From contig JAAXNY010000004.1 in NCBI GenBank assembly GCA_013420905.1, positions 1,302,001-1,366,000 on the forward strand: DNA of 64,000 bases, written 5' to 3'. Under the pieces are notes generated by a model. The model was not told where the DNA came from and searched no databases. It worked only from the letters and a program-made list of their open reading frames with translations. Shown here in pieces: positions 12,401-23,634 of this stretch. Source of the DNA: Collybia mongolica (taxonomy: Eukaryota; Basidiomycota; Agaricomycetes; Agaricales; Clitocybaceae). Both the position numbers and the translations under genes were made by a program. How positions within the stretch are numbered: the stretch's first letter is position 1; every line of letters starts with the position of its first letter.

Positions 12401-13306
12401 GTCCCACGCGGTCTTGAAGATGGTGGCTATCCGTTCAGTAACGCGTTCTATTCCCTCGGCTGACGGCACCTCCGGCAGCTCAATGGAGTCTAGGTTAAAC
12501 CCAATCATCTCGAGAAAGTCATTTTCCTCCTCCGATTTGGGCTTAATGCGCTTCTTCCCCTCCATGACTTCGTGTCTGATGGGGATGACCGTGGTAAGCG
12601 GCCTGTGGTCCGAGGCTCCTGCCTCTCCCACATGGACTTCTGCTTGATATGTCCTTGTGTTTTCGAGGAACACAAGGTCTAAGATAGATTCTCTGAGTTC
12701 GTTGTTGCGTGGTATATGCGTGGTCACCCTAGCAGGCGGCCCAACTCTCTCAAGACCGATGTCTTGTGTCACCTCCAGTAAGGAGGTGGCTTTAGGGTTG
12801 TTGTCGACCACTTCAGGGTCCCATAACGGGGACGGGCAATTGAAATCACCACCCATATAACCCACGTCACGGAACTTGTCCCGGTGATCGGATATGTGTC
12901 TGATGGCTGTTCCTTCGGCGTCAGAGTATACGTTGACTATTGTTTTCGGGCCACCAGGGCCCTTCAGCGAAATTGCAATGATGTCTCTATGAGAGACAAT
13001 GTCTGGTCTCAACGCGGGCTTAGCGGGACGGAGCCTGTTGTGCACATATGTGAGGACACGCGGCCTGGCATCTACATCGATGCCCGGAGGGGAGAAGCAC
13101 GTCCACTCCGGGTGGGTCGGCCCCCCGATTACCAGGGTGCCTTCCTTTGCCGTGAGCGACGCAGTGTGTCTAACGACTTTCCAGGGGGGTTCCTGGATTA
13201 ATAGTATGTCCCACTCAAGTTTTTCGGACTCAAGTAGCGATTCAAGCCAAAGTGTATTCTTTGCTACATTTTGACAATATATGCGCACTCTAAACAACTT
13301 ATTCAT
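9460..13306 (-). pseudogene. LINE ORF2: endonuclease, reverse transcriptase, RNase H (frameshifted)
   Basis: Copies LINE RNA into the genome at an endonuclease nick. The main frame (13306-9782) starts with an EEP endonuclease (LIQEPPW, GGDFNCPSPLWD, SDHRPL). The reverse transcriptase follows, with FGGVRQNSTEDA, AFDLAQFFPSINH, GLGQGSALSP and the catalytic SYVDDGT. RNase H comes next, with its acidic residues in CDGS, DDAEACAI and FSDS. The last third of that frame then diverges. The proper C-terminus continues in another frame (9894-9460), with a CDCG...H...C zinc knuckle of the kind found after RNase H in LINEs. One inserted or lost base near 9880-9895 accounts for the switch. The upstream domains look intact. 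Confidence 0.85.
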
Positions 13307-13347
13307 TAATGACTAGCTTGCTGAGCATGGAGATGACGCTCTCCAGC

Positions 13348-15417
13348 TCAGGGACGGGGTCCTAGAGATGGGGAGGCACCAGTGAGCTTACTAAGGGGGA
13401 CGATGATGGCGTCACCTACTTTAACGGATTTATACTTAGCCAGGATCCACCCGGCGTTGTATCTCTTCTTCCAGAAGGGGCAGTCCCTCGAATCCGACGG
13501 GTGACCAGCGGTTCGACAGTTGATGCACCTGTCTGGGTGAGGGCATGGCTCGTTACCTGGTGTAGCCGCGATGGGTGGTTTCGCGTTCGGCTGTGCTTTG
13601 CAGCACGTGGCCAATACACGATGGAAGTTCTTGGCGTGGTTGCCTCCACACTTCTGACAGTGGATGCTTTTGGAAGGACAAGCCGCCGCCGTAGAGCGGT
13701 GCCCGTACCTCCAACAGCGGTTGCACAGGGGCGCCCCAACTCTGGGGGTCGCCTCTGCGAAGCGGAGCCTATGGGTCCCCCACTGGAATGAGGTTCCCTT
13801 GAGCGCTTTAAGATTCAACCCGCCCCGCAAGTCGTATATCTCAAAAAAGAGGTACGCGTTAGATGCATGACCGGAAGCTTTCACTACTCTGGGTGGAACA
13901 GAGTGGTAAAATCGGAGAGCCTTTCTCTGTTCGGGATTACACCGTTGAAGCAGGACGTTGAGTGCGTCTTGCCCAGAGATAGGGATTGGCTTGCCATTCT
14001 CCCCCAGTTTGGGTTCGAGGCCGTAGAAGGGGAAGTCAGCGACCATCATAGAGGATCTGGATGAGCCAGCCTCCACGTAGATCGTGGCATCCTTGACTTC
14101 GGTCTGTCCCGCGTTCCACTGGAACCAGCGGTGGATGACCTTGATGTCGGACTCGGATGGGATGTTGTCAGCTGTGATAGTAATGCTACCAAGTGATCGT
14201 TCCTCATGCAGGATCCGGAGTTTGGACTGTGCCTTTGTGAGGGCATCAGTCAGGGGAGCGCAGCATGGTTTGAGGTCCCATGGGACTGCGGGAGACGCGA
14301 ACACTGTCATCGCTTTGCGTGACAGGCCGTGGGTAGTGGACTTGCGCTTGTTAGGAGCGCTTGGACTGGCTGTTTTTGGTGTGAGCAGATTGCTCGCACC
14401 CATGACCTGATTCGGGTTTGAGTACGGGAAGGCCTGGGCCAACCTGACTAAACTCTCCTCGTGCTGAGTGGTCCTGGCTTTCTTCTGGTTGGAAGGGCCT
14501 GGGGCCGGCGGGGGGGCACCTGCTACCTGCGAGTATAGGGGGGCCGGCGGCGCGTACATCCCGTTCCTAAAAGGATTGTTGTCGGGGTTACATTGTTTAG
14601 TTTGCTGGAACTTGCCGGGGCGTCGAGCACCAGCGGGGTCCGAGCCGCGATGAGTGAAGGACCGGTGCCTTGATGGGTTAGGCAGCTGGCCGGGAGGGAT
14701 TTTAGGAGGAGGGTGCCTGGCATGGTGGGCCTGGTGTTCCTCCGTGAGGGCAGTGCGAATGGAGGTCGCGACACTTTCCATGAACGTCCATGTCGAGGAC
14801 TGGGGGTCCAAGCCATGGAGAGAGTTCCTGACAAACCCATGTTTGACTAGGCCACGGATCAGATGACCTGAGGCCTCAACGAGACCATCAGATTCTGAAG
14901 TGTTCCACATCTTCCCATTTTGCGCACCAAATTCAAGGAAAGAGGCGATCGCGCGCACTGAGGAAGCAGCGGATTCGGTGTCGGAGGTCCAAGTCTTTGG
15001 ATCACGCCGGAATTGGAAGGAATATTGCAGGTCAGTGTCATTCCCTTCGGCAAATGCATCCGTGGGGATGCCTGAGACGTCAATCATCTCGGCATCGTCC
15101 GTGGGTGCAGCAGCGCGGCCTTTGCCCTTGGCAGTCCGCTTAACAGTAGAGTCCGCGTTATCGGCGGCCTCGAGTTCAGGATCTCCCTCCTCGTCACTTC
15201 TGGCGGGAGAGGGGTGGACAGATGAGAAGTTAGCCCTACTGGGCTTCGTCCTCTGAATGCGTAGAGCCCACTCCAGGGATTGTCTAGAGAAGCTAATAGC
15301 GGGGGATGGAGATTTCGACATAGGAGGTCGGAAGACGGTAGCAGGGTCGACCATCCCTGAGCCCCCAGGGGGGTTGGGAGGGTTGGGAGGTTTATCTTTA
15401 GAGCGAGAGGCAGGCAT
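13348..15417 (-). CDS. LINE ORF1, gag-like RNA-binding protein
   Basis: About 690 residues encoded upstream of ORF2, separated from it by about 40 nt. The N-terminal two thirds are Pro/Ser/Lys-rich and probably disordered. The C-terminus carries zinc knuckles: CNRCWRYGHRSTAAAC, then CQKCGGNHAKNFHRV, then CINCRTAGHPSDSRDC, which are CCHC-type nucleic-acid binders as in LINE ORF1/gag proteins. An open frame runs further upstream to 15573, but that leaves the element at 15531, so I take the ATG at 15417 (MPASRSKDKP) as the start. The protein is expected to coat the LINE RNA in the transposition particle. Confidence 0.85.
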   Translation of the reverse strand: MPASRSKDKPPNPPNPPGGSGMVDPATVFRPPMSKSPSPAISFSRQSLEWALRIQRTKPSRANFSSVHPSPARSDEEGDPELEAADNADSTVKRTAKGKGRAAAPTDDAEMIDVSGIPTDAFAEGNDTDLQYSFQFRRDPKTWTSDTESAASSVRAIASFLEFGAQNGKMWNTSESDGLVEASGHLIRGLVKHGFVRNSLHGLDPQSSTWTFMESVATSIRTALTEEHQAHHARHPPPKIPPGQLPNPSRHRSFTHRGSDPAGARRPGKFQQTKQCNPDNNPFRNGMYAPPAPLYSQVAGAPPPAPGPSNQKKARTTQHEESLVRLAQAFPYSNPNQVMGASNLLTPKTASPSAPNKRKSTTHGLSRKAMTVFASPAVPWDLKPCCAPLTDALTKAQSKLRILHEERSLGSITITADNIPSESDIKVIHRWFQWNAGQTEVKDATIYVEAGSSRSSMMVADFPFYGLEPKLGENGKPIPISGQDALNVLLQRCNPEQRKALRFYHSVPPRVVKASGHASNAYLFFEIYDLRGGLNLKALKGTSFQWGTHRLRFAEATPRVGAPLCNRCWRYGHRSTAAACPSKSIHCQKCGGNHAKNFHRVLATCCKAQPNAKPPIAATPGNEPCPHPDRCINCRTAGHPSDSRDCPFWKKRYNAGWILAKYKSVKVGDAIIVPLSKLTGASPSLGPRP

Positions 15418-15531
15418 ACAGCGCAGGAAAGGGTGGGAGCGGGTGGGCTCAACCAGGGAGTAACGGCGATTTGCAACTTTACTATGTGTCAAACCTCCTA
15501 CCAGGTGGTGGTAAGAGATCAAAGAGGGATG

Positions 15532-15544
15532 TTGATGACAAGTC
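15532..15544. repeat. Target-site duplication, right of LINE
   Basis: Second copy of TTGATGACAAGTC, immediately outside the 5' end of the minus-strand LINE. Confidence 0.85.
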
Positions 15545-16247
15545 ATGACCATCTGAAATGGAATGACTGGCACGTGATTCTAGAGTCAGAAGGGTCCATC
15601 CATATTGGGATGCCTGATGTTTGTCACCGGTTAATCTGTGTTTGCTTTTTGTTTGATTGACACTGTTATCGTAAGGGTCTTAGCGAATCGCGCATGATAA
15701 TCACAAGTTAAGAGTCTATTATGTAACTAGTAGATATAGGGTCACGGTCAAGTCAGGTACAGTCAATCACTGACAGTTGGTCAACTGTAAGGCGACCTTC
15801 ATGACATGTCAATGACTTGGCCAACAGGTGCCGCCGTCACTGTTAAACTTGTCACGCCGTTTCTCAGGGTGGGAGGCTTTCCCTGCATTCAAACAGAAAA
15901 CATACATACTCCGCAGTTGTCACATCTCGATCCAGAATCACAGCGGGGTATAATGAGAGTGGGGATTCCAAGACTAAAGCTAGTGTAGCAATGTTACCAA
16001 GTAGGTGTCTTCAAACCTGTACATGTCACTATCGTGCCAGTATGTATACAACACAGTGTTCAGACCATGTTTCTCCAGTTGCTAGTAATACATCTATACA
16101 TCTCCAGCGCGTGGGTGTGCGAGTGTCAAGGGTATCGTGAAATGCAGGGTTCGGGTATCGATGGCATGTGGGTGGACAATGGGGAGCGTGCTGTGCGTAG
16201 CTGGCGCGATGAAAGCGAGGGGGTCCCCTCTAGAACGCCACTTTTAT
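15545..16247. other. Intergenic, nothing recognised
   Basis: Spacer between the LINE and the 3' end of the kinase-like gene. No coding or repeat signal that I can support. Confidence 0.5.
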
Positions 16248-17585
16248 TCAAAAACCCATTCCAATCATATCCTCTTTGCGCAACGGCGTCCTCCCATCAT
16301 TATATTTCTTCAGATAGCCCCTCGCCCGCTCTTCAAAGACCTGACACCCATTAAAGAAATCCTTCGGTAGGAGATCTTTTCGTTGGTCCCATGGCTTCAC
16401 GTCCACACTCTCACATTTGTCCAGGCAGACTAGTATCATCCCAAAACTGTACGCATCGGCCAGCCGCGGGTCTTGGCATTCACCCCGGAGGATCTCTGGT
16501 GCAGAGAACGGCCGTGTACCAGGGTGGATCTGCTCAAATTTTGGGGTTGAGAGTTTCTGAGGAGGCGCATTCAATTTTCGATGGAGCGAGTCGAATGGGT
16601 CTAAGGGTTCGTCTTCCGGATGGGCATAGACCGAGTCGGCTGAGACGGATCGCCCAAAGTCGAGGAGTTTTATTGTGTTAGTCGGGCTTGTTACATGGAC
16701 GTTAAGCAGCGATAGATCGCCGTGGCTGAGCCGATACGAGTGGAGATGCGTGAGACCATCGAGCAGCTGGTCATGGTAGTCGATTTTCTGTTTCTTTGTC
16801 AGTTCTGGTCGGGCAACAACAACATCATACAGCGTCCGCCCCTCGAGGTATTCTAGAACCATCCCCACGTTCTCCAGAGACCCCAGGAAGGCACAAATGT
16901 TCCTATGGCGCGATAGGGTGGTGTAGACCCGGAGCTCAGCGAGGAACTGGACAGTGACGTCGGATGCATTGGAGTGCATCTCATCGTTGATTTCAAGTTG
17001 AATGACGTCGGGCTTCTTCACGACGCACTTGAAGAGTTCCGAAGCGGAGCCCCTTGCGCATGGGGAGATGCTTGCTGTTGGGTTAGGCGGAGCACTGTAC
17101 GCCGTAGGCGTTGGGAACGAGAAGATCGACGTTGGGTGGCGCGGGGGGTTGTATATCGGCGACGGCGGCGGCGAGTCGTGGCGCTTGTGATCAACGTGGT
17201 GGTGGTGCTTCTCGTCGGCGCCGTGGTTATAGTGGTATGCTGGGTCAACCGCAGTCTCCTCGGAGGAAGAAAACGAGTTCATAGACTTGTTCGTCTCCTC
17301 CTCTTGGTCCATCTCCACTGCCAATTGCCATCGCTCAGACCTGGTGCTGCGATCGATAAGATAGGATATGTTGGCTCACCCATCCACCAGTTCTTTTTGG
17401 AAGTCAATGTAATCCGTTTCACATGCATCGTTTGGGCCCGGGGGGCGGGTGTCACTGGAGGCGGTCTCGGAGACAGCTCGGTTGGGCTGGGCGTCACCGC
17501 ATTGGTAAAGGCCCTGTTGAACGCTGGGCGTCCCAGCTGGCTCTGTTGCATCGCCTGTTCGGTGATGATGATGGACAAGCACCAA
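16248..17585 (-). CDS. Atypical protein kinase-like protein
   Basis: Exon 1 (17585-17380) and exon 2 (17340-16248) join over a 39-nt GT-AG intron that restores the frame. The first 160 residues or so are low complexity, rich in Thr, Pro and His (ADEKHHHHVDHKRHD). A kinase fold follows: LEYLEGRTLYDVV hinge, HGDLSLLNV catalytic loop, KLLDFGRS activation start and FSAPEILRGE. The glycine loop is not recognisable. The beta-3 lysine is missing (VIQLEIND where a VxLK is expected). The lysine two residues after the catalytic Asp is Ser. Asp of the HxD and DFG motifs and the Asn are kept. It may be weakly active or a pseudokinase. The protein stops soon after the expected last helices. The first exon is the weakest part of the model. 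Confidence 0.65.
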
Positions 17586-18148
17586 GGTGATAAGAGATAG
17601 GGTAACACTAGTACTCGCACGGTCTGGAGCCTCACGGCGCTAACGATTGTTGGGAGTCAGCCCGATCAGAACACGCGGGTTCCGTTCCCGTCTCCGAAGT
17701 CTCAGAACCGAACCTCAAAACTTTAAAAGTTTCTAACTTTATTACATTGTCCATCAGGCAATCGCAACAGAAACGAGTGTGTACATGTGCTAATGGGGCA
17801 TTAACTGGGCGGCACAATTACTGCTAAACCGAGGCACACTATCACAGTCAAGGGTCACTATAGTATAGGTACTATGGTAAATAGAGTGTACTGTTGGTAA
17901 ACTATGTAGATGAACGTGAGGGTGGGATAGTACGTGATGTCATGAAGGTCATCACAGATGGGTATAGGCATGGGCAACAAGCATCTTGAATAGTCCAGAA
18001 TAAACCTTGGAGGTTGGAACAGTCCTAAAAGAGGGGTAGTTGGCGCTATCGCCTGATAAATATAAATGGTGAGAGCCAAAGGCTCAAATAGTCCTTAAAA
18101 GGGGTCGAGAGTCCGTGCGGGCTGGGAACATTGATTCTTCTGGATACA
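17586..18148. other. Intergenic, nothing recognised
   Basis: Holds the probable promoter of the kinase-like gene and the 3' UTR of the oxidase. No repeat or RNA gene seen. Confidence 0.45.
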
Positions 18149-20639
18149 TCACCATCCAAGCACAGCAGCAATGACAGCAGCGCCCCATGCGCCCGCATTA
18201 AACCACCGTTGGGAGTGACCGAAGCTGAAAGCAGCATTTTTGGAACTGTCTGAAAGGCTTTGCACCATCGTAGACGCAGGCAAATCCCCGATCGGCAACA
18301 TCTTCTGATCACCCAGCTTACCGGAGCCAACCATCACCTGCATACCGATCGAAGGAACATCATTAACGATCACGAAGATGAGGGCGGGCCCGGGTGCCAG
18401 AATCGCGGGATTCGGAGGCAGCTGGCTGACGTGCAGAACACCCGTGTTGTTCTGGAAGCCGGTGTACGTAGACTCGAGCTGGACATACCGTTGGCCCATG
18501 TTCTAGACCGATGCGTGTCAGAGATCTCATTTTTGACGAAGATTGGGCTAATGGGCATACTATTGCGTGCGTGGAGAATCCTGGGCGCACGAGAACGACC
18601 GAGGCGTCCTTGATGTTCTCCACTTTGCCAAAGAGATCTTCAGAGTTGAGGCTGACTTTGAAGGACGGGCCGCCGTACGATAGCTTCTTGAGAAGCCCAA
18701 CAGGCTCTGGTCGCCGCTCATTATAATAAGACGGGTAGAACCTCTCAGTACGGTACTCGGTCTCGTACTTGATGCGCGGCCCGACGTTGTAGTCCGAGTT
18801 GGGATTAGATCCAGAGACAAACACAGAACCTATAAATCAGGTCAGATGAAAATGATCTCGATGATCCTACAAAGTCGCACCATCAGGAAGCAGCGTCGCT
18901 GCAGAATGGTACATGCGTGGGACTGTGCTAGCCGACAATCCGTCCCTCGACCATCGCTGGCCAGCAGGGGCACTGGGATCATATATCGCGGGAGTAAATG
19001 CGGGGTCATCTGCATACGACTGCCCAATCGCCCAGCTTTGATTACCATATCCAGCTGTCCCTAAAAAAAAAAAAACAAATACGGAGTAGTGAGAATTCTG
19101 CATAACAGGGTTGGATACCATTGATTACCTAGCTTGGCGCCATTCAAGCATAGTATTTTGCCGGTGGGGAGGAAGATCAAATTTGCCATGGATCGTCCCT
19201 CGGGAAGAGGGTCATCTTGAACATAGGATTTCGAACTGTCGGGTGTGATCTTGACACATGAGGCAGATGTCGGATTAGTGGGAATGATCCAGCTAGGTCG
19301 CGTCCATCTAAAATTATGCGCGTTTAAACATCAGCTTACACATCGCACTTCAGGAGGGTCCTACCGTGAAGGTTTGACATTGGCGCCACCGCAGAACATG
19401 ATGGTCGCGGTCCAGTTGTTCGCAGGAGTGAGAGGCATCATGATCGTCCCAGCACTGGCGGGATAGGTTCGAACTGCATCTGGAATATCATCCAAGGCAG
19501 TTTCTTCGTTCTTGTGGTAATCCAGGAGTACCGTTTCCCAGTTAGATTGAAGCAGGATTTTGCCTGACGGAAGCAGCCATGTCAGAGGGTAGAGGTTAGC
19601 CGGGAGAGTCCTCCGGAGGATGGGCGACGCAACAGGTGCGCCATTCGGGGGGAAGAACTCGTATGTCGGGTTATCCTGGGCTGCATCATTGACGTAACCG
19701 CCAAATCTGCATCCACCGAGCTAGAGCAAAATTAGTTTGGGTAAGCATGGATGGAATGATATATTACAATGATGAGAGAACCGTCTTCTAGGGTTTCGCT
19801 ATCATGCCATGTCAGCTGGTTTATTTTAACACGACACGTGGATTGTTCTCACACAGTAGGATACCACCGTTGGTCAGTCACGGCGGGGGACAGGATCCAA
19901 TCGCATTTTCCGTCGTTGCATGGATTAAGCAGGCTAGAGGTCGAGTCAGGAACGGTATTTCACAGCTTTTCCGAGGCACAAACCGAATCCTATTGGAATG
20001 AAGGCCGAATGTCAGATCACATCATGCCTTCAAATATGCCAAGCATTGCTTACGATGTGCGACCGTCAGGATCGTCGTAAGGGCCGCCGCCCCATTGGCT
20101 GTCTGCCTGCGCGCCCCCATATGTGACGGCTTGGTTACCACCTATATTGACCCATGTCCCATTTCCCAGAACATTACCGCCCTAGACGCGGTCAATGCGG
20201 GGAAGGTATGTCACATCAATGTAAACGCCCTTACAGCACAAAAAGTGTTCGTTCTAGCGTCCATCGACCGCTGGGAGTTTGAGTCCAGCGTGTATTCTGG
20301 GGGTAAGGTCAAGGGCCGGAGAGTAGTTCCGGCAAGGCTGCGCACCTGACGCCCATGCTGGATGCCCGTTTATTCTCGCTGGGTTGTTTTCGACTTTATC
20401 CACAATATAGACGTTGTTCTCGTTGCCTAAGAATAGCTGCGGAGATTGTGAGCAACAGACATGGACGGGGGGGGGAGACTCACTTGTTGTGCGCTAACTA
20501 GGCTCGCGCCGATGATATCGAACGTACCAAGGGCCCCTGTGTGCAGCGGTTGGCCCGGTGCTGAAAGAGTATCTGTTGATTGTGCAAGCGTAAGTGCGAT
20601 CGTGGAAAATACAAGATAGAAAGGTAGGAGTGGGAGCAT
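18149..20639 (-). CDS. Copper radical oxidase (glyoxal oxidase-like), GPI-anchored
   Basis: An extracellular enzyme of the galactose/glyoxal oxidase superfamily that oxidises aldehydes or alcohols and makes H2O2, in wood decay a partner of peroxidases. About ten short introns join into one open frame. Start ATG at 20639 begins a signal peptide (YLVFSTIALTLAQS), followed by LFLGNENNVYIVDK, a family hallmark. The copper-site residues are all visible: Cys in NTFCAGG and Tyr in RWYPTVETLEDGS (the Cys-Tyr cofactor pair), Tyr-His in PRMYHSAATLLPDG, and His in GFSTHA. The C-terminal domain contains TEYRTERFYPSYY and LPPNPAILAPGPALIFVIV. The protein ends in a short hydrophobic tail (AWGAAVIAAVLGW) after a Ser-rich stretch, which suggests a GPI anchor and cell-wall location. 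No broken codon was found. The exact subfamily cannot be assigned by eye. Confidence 0.9.
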
Positions 20640-20679
20640 GGTGAGGCAGGCGAGGAACGGGGCAAAGATGGTCGTTGGG

Positions 20680-20687
20680 TATATATG
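20680..20687 (-). promoter_or_regulatory. Probable TATA box of the copper radical oxidase
   Basis: An alternating TATATA motif lies about 40 bp upstream of the start codon. Position is plausible for a short 5' UTR; no experimental support. Confidence 0.4.
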
Positions 20688-20689
20688 CT

Positions 20690-22115
20690 GGAGCCTAGAG
20701 AAGCAGCCGAGATAGCGAGAATCTATTTAAAAGAGAAAGATTCTTTGCCACGGAGGCTACGAGCCAGCGCACGACCAGGAGGAAGCGAAAAAGTGAGGGG
20801 GAGGCGTTTTCGGTCAAAAGACTCAACTAAAATAGTCCTAGTATTTCACGATCGGTGATCTAACTTAGACGCCAAGGACAGGCCTAGGTTAATACTGACC
20901 TTCTGTGAGAACTGCGCCCATACATGCTTGGAAAGCACAAAAAATCCGCTGGCTCCGAGTTTCATGGTAAATGGATGCTATTCACAGCAAGTTTTACACG
21001 AAGCGCCAGTGACAATGAGGCCCGCTTCGATTTCTGCGTGCCAGATGGCCGTCGAAAGATCATGTTCGCCGTGTTCGTTTCCCCGTGTCTGCCAAAAATT
21101 ATGGTTTGCGTTGTAAGCGTAACCCTTTGGCACGGCTAATTCGCCCCGCGTTCATATTACGTAAATTATGCCGACCCGAGCTTTGCCCGATCGCGAACGG
21201 CACGGCGACGCTGATCCGTTGACGCCGCCAACTTCAAAGCCTGGACCCCCATTACACTTCCCTCCCTCCATAAAATACCCCTCCGTGTATCACATAACTG
21301 GTTTCGTCAGTCGACAATGTACAGCCCCAACGTGGTCAACAATCTTATGCATTACGCAAGCGTGCACTTTCGGAACTTTATATCCTACATTTGCTCACAT
21401 AGGACCGGAGTGCCGTCGCAGCGACCGTCACCGATATCAACGTGCGTGCTGTGAGTTTCCAGATTTACATGTTTCATTTTTGAAATCAATACTATGATGA
21501 CATACACTCTCTTGAGGACTGCTCTGGGAACAGTTCTCTCACCTGAAATCAAAGGATATGCCCTGCCATATCAAAACGTGTCTGCTTTCCGAGTGAGACC
21601 AGCACCTTATCAAATCAGATGTAATCGTGATCACAACTCCGAAAGGGTTCGTTCCTAGATTTGATCTGGATCCGCAACACCCCCAGTCCAAGCTAACGTT
21701 CCTCATTAGACAGCTTCGCCGGTTCGCAGCTCGGACCCGCTGTCTTCCAGCGTTTCTCTTGACGTCGAACCTATGTATCTTGCGCATGATGCCCCTCATC
21801 CTCGACGCACAGCGTAACATGGATGTTGTTAAAGATCAGTGGCACCCGGCAAATATGTCATCCTCGGCGCCAATGTTGTTCACGTGTGACCCTCCTGACC
21901 TGACTCCTGAAAGTTTGCGGAATTCAATTCACCACGGTTGCCGTCTACTTCGTCGACGTCAACGTATGCCAACTCGTAAGCACCGAGCGTTCTAGTAAAC
22001 GGTAGGCTGTGGGCACACTTTGTGAGTTCCAAATTCTTTCCAGATCGAATCATCGCGTCTTAACAGAAGGTACTTTGATCGGTAGTCTTTTGGTCTGTCG
22101 ATCTAAGAAGAAGCA
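20690..22115. other. Divergent intergenic region
   Basis: About 1.4 kb between two divergently transcribed genes (oxidase and receptor), so likely to hold both promoters. Open frames such as 21627-21995 have no family resemblance. No repeat seen. Confidence 0.5.
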
Positions 22116-23634
22116 ATGGCGTCCGCCATTCCGCTGAATTCTGGGATTGTTTGCACAGAAGAGCAATATACCAGGTCCCTCAATAACTCCGCGATATACT
22201 GCCTGACTCGCGACCAGAGCATTGGCCTGACGGTGCGACCGAAATTAGTCCACGATGAAATGAAAAACTCATGCACTTCCAGATCGTCGCGGAAACGGGT
22301 TTTGTCTCTCTTTTTGCTGTTTGTTTTGTTTTCGTTATCATAATTGTGAGTCCCCTGCTCTCCCTTGCTGTGACCACGATGAATGGAATGGTCCCAGCGT
22401 AATACCATACAACACATCCGGCATGCTCCGGCTGGAAAGTTTAACATCGTTCGAGAACCTATGGATATATTCATGGTGAGTGTACATAACCGCCAGCTGC
22501 ATGTAATTTAGCTAATGCTTTGCAGTTATCGCTTTTCGTTGCAGACTTCGTACAAGCCCTGGGTGCTGTAATGGACATAAAATGGATCAGGGACGGCAAG
22601 GTCGAGATCGGAGATTTCTGCACAGCGCAGGGTACGTCACACATCAGCCAAATATACACATTAGCCTACTCCATATTCTCTTACAGGTGTCATACAACAA
22701 CTAGGAGAGACAGGAGTGGCAATAACGACACTCGTAAGATAATTAGTCATTACCACCGCAAACAGGTCCTGACAATTGTTTATAGCTGATCGCGATATAC
22801 ACCTTCATAGGAGTGTGGTGGCGTATCGGTATGGGTGTGGGCTCGGTCCGAATCGCCAAAATCATAATAAGCCTCGTGTGGCTTTTCATCTTCCTCATGG
22901 TCGTCATCGGGAATGCGATCCATAGTGACAAGAACGATTTATACCAATCACCAACACCAGTTAGTCTGCTCCTTTCTCGTCGGAACGATCTGTCCTAACA
23001 ATCGCCGCCTCGCAGTATTGGTGCTGGATCGGTCAGGATTACCTGCAGTTCCGCATTTGGGGCGAATATGTCTGGTTCTGGATCACACTTGTATTTTCTT
23101 TTATAGCTTACATACCCCTTTTTCTCTGGAGCCGAGGGAACATCACCTTTGATGAGTATTCATGGTGGCGGTTCTCAGTCCACCGCGCGTCGAGATTTGA
23201 CAACACACATGGGAGCAGACAACAGTCCCTCACCATGATTGCGTATGTCCCATCCCCTCCACCTGGCACATGTCTGCTCACTGCGAACCCTTCCGAACAG
23301 ATACCCAGTTGTTTACTCCGTCCTCATCCTTCCGCTGAGCGTCGTACGCTGGATCGGCTTCGTCCAAGAACGTGGGGGCAGGGAGAGCCACATCGGTGCT
23401 GCGGCCACTATGACGGTCATCGGCATCTATGGGCTCAGTGGCGCCTGCAACGTCGTCCTTCTGCTCACGACGCGTCCAAACTCGATTCTCTTCGGCAAAG
23501 GCCTCGATTACGAGCCGCGCCGCGCGACCCCTGGCTTAGCGACGTACAAATCGAGCAGTATTAACGAGACGATGGGCGAACAGACTAACGATCTAGGCAG
23601 GCTCCCCTCTCGCTCTTCTGCAGGCTGGACATAG
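22116..23634 (+). CDS. Seven-helix receptor, Git3/cAMP-receptor-like GPCR
   Basis: Eight exons join in phase (22116-22232, 22283-22345, 22398-22475, 22526-22631, 22687-22733, 22786-22959, 23016-23242, 23301-23634) to give 381 residues. A short N-terminus precedes seven hydrophobic segments: TGFVSLFAVCFVFVIII, LSLFVADFVQALGAV, GVAITTLLIAIYTFIGVW, IAKIIISLVWLFIFLMVVI, WFWITLVFSFIAYIPLFLW, VVYSVLILPLSVVRWIGF and MTVIGIYGLSGACNVVLLL. A long loop between helices five and six (SWWRFSVHRASRFDN) and the PLSVVRW end of helix six resemble fungal Git3-type glucose/nutrient receptors that signal through G-alpha and cAMP. Ligand unknown. The C-terminal tail is Ser/Thr-rich, as in receptors controlled by phosphorylation. 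Family assignment is from memory of the pattern; a more distant 7TM family is possible. Confidence 0.75.

Larger units (their letters stand above)
8932..15531 (-). mobile_element. Full-length non-LTR retrotransposon (Tad1-like LINE)
   Basis: A 6.6-kb element on the minus strand bounded by a perfect 13-bp target duplication. It contains a gag-like ORF1 and an ORF2 with endonuclease, reverse transcriptase and RNase H in that order, and ends in an A-run. That architecture, with YVDD in the reverse transcriptase, fits the fungal Tad1 clade. Both ends are intact, so this is not a 5'-truncated copy. It is probably not autonomous because ORF2 carries a one-base frameshift near 9880-9895. The short 5' leader between 15531 and the ORF1 start at 15417 is about 115 nt. 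Confidence 0.9.

Noticed and set aside
15418..15573. N-terminal extension of LINE ORF1
   Set aside because: The extra codons run through the 5' leader and across the target duplication into host DNA, so they are not part of the element.
21168..21995. Plus-strand open frames between the oxidase and the receptor
   Set aside because: No family resemblance, no consistent splice chain, and they lie in a divergent promoter region.
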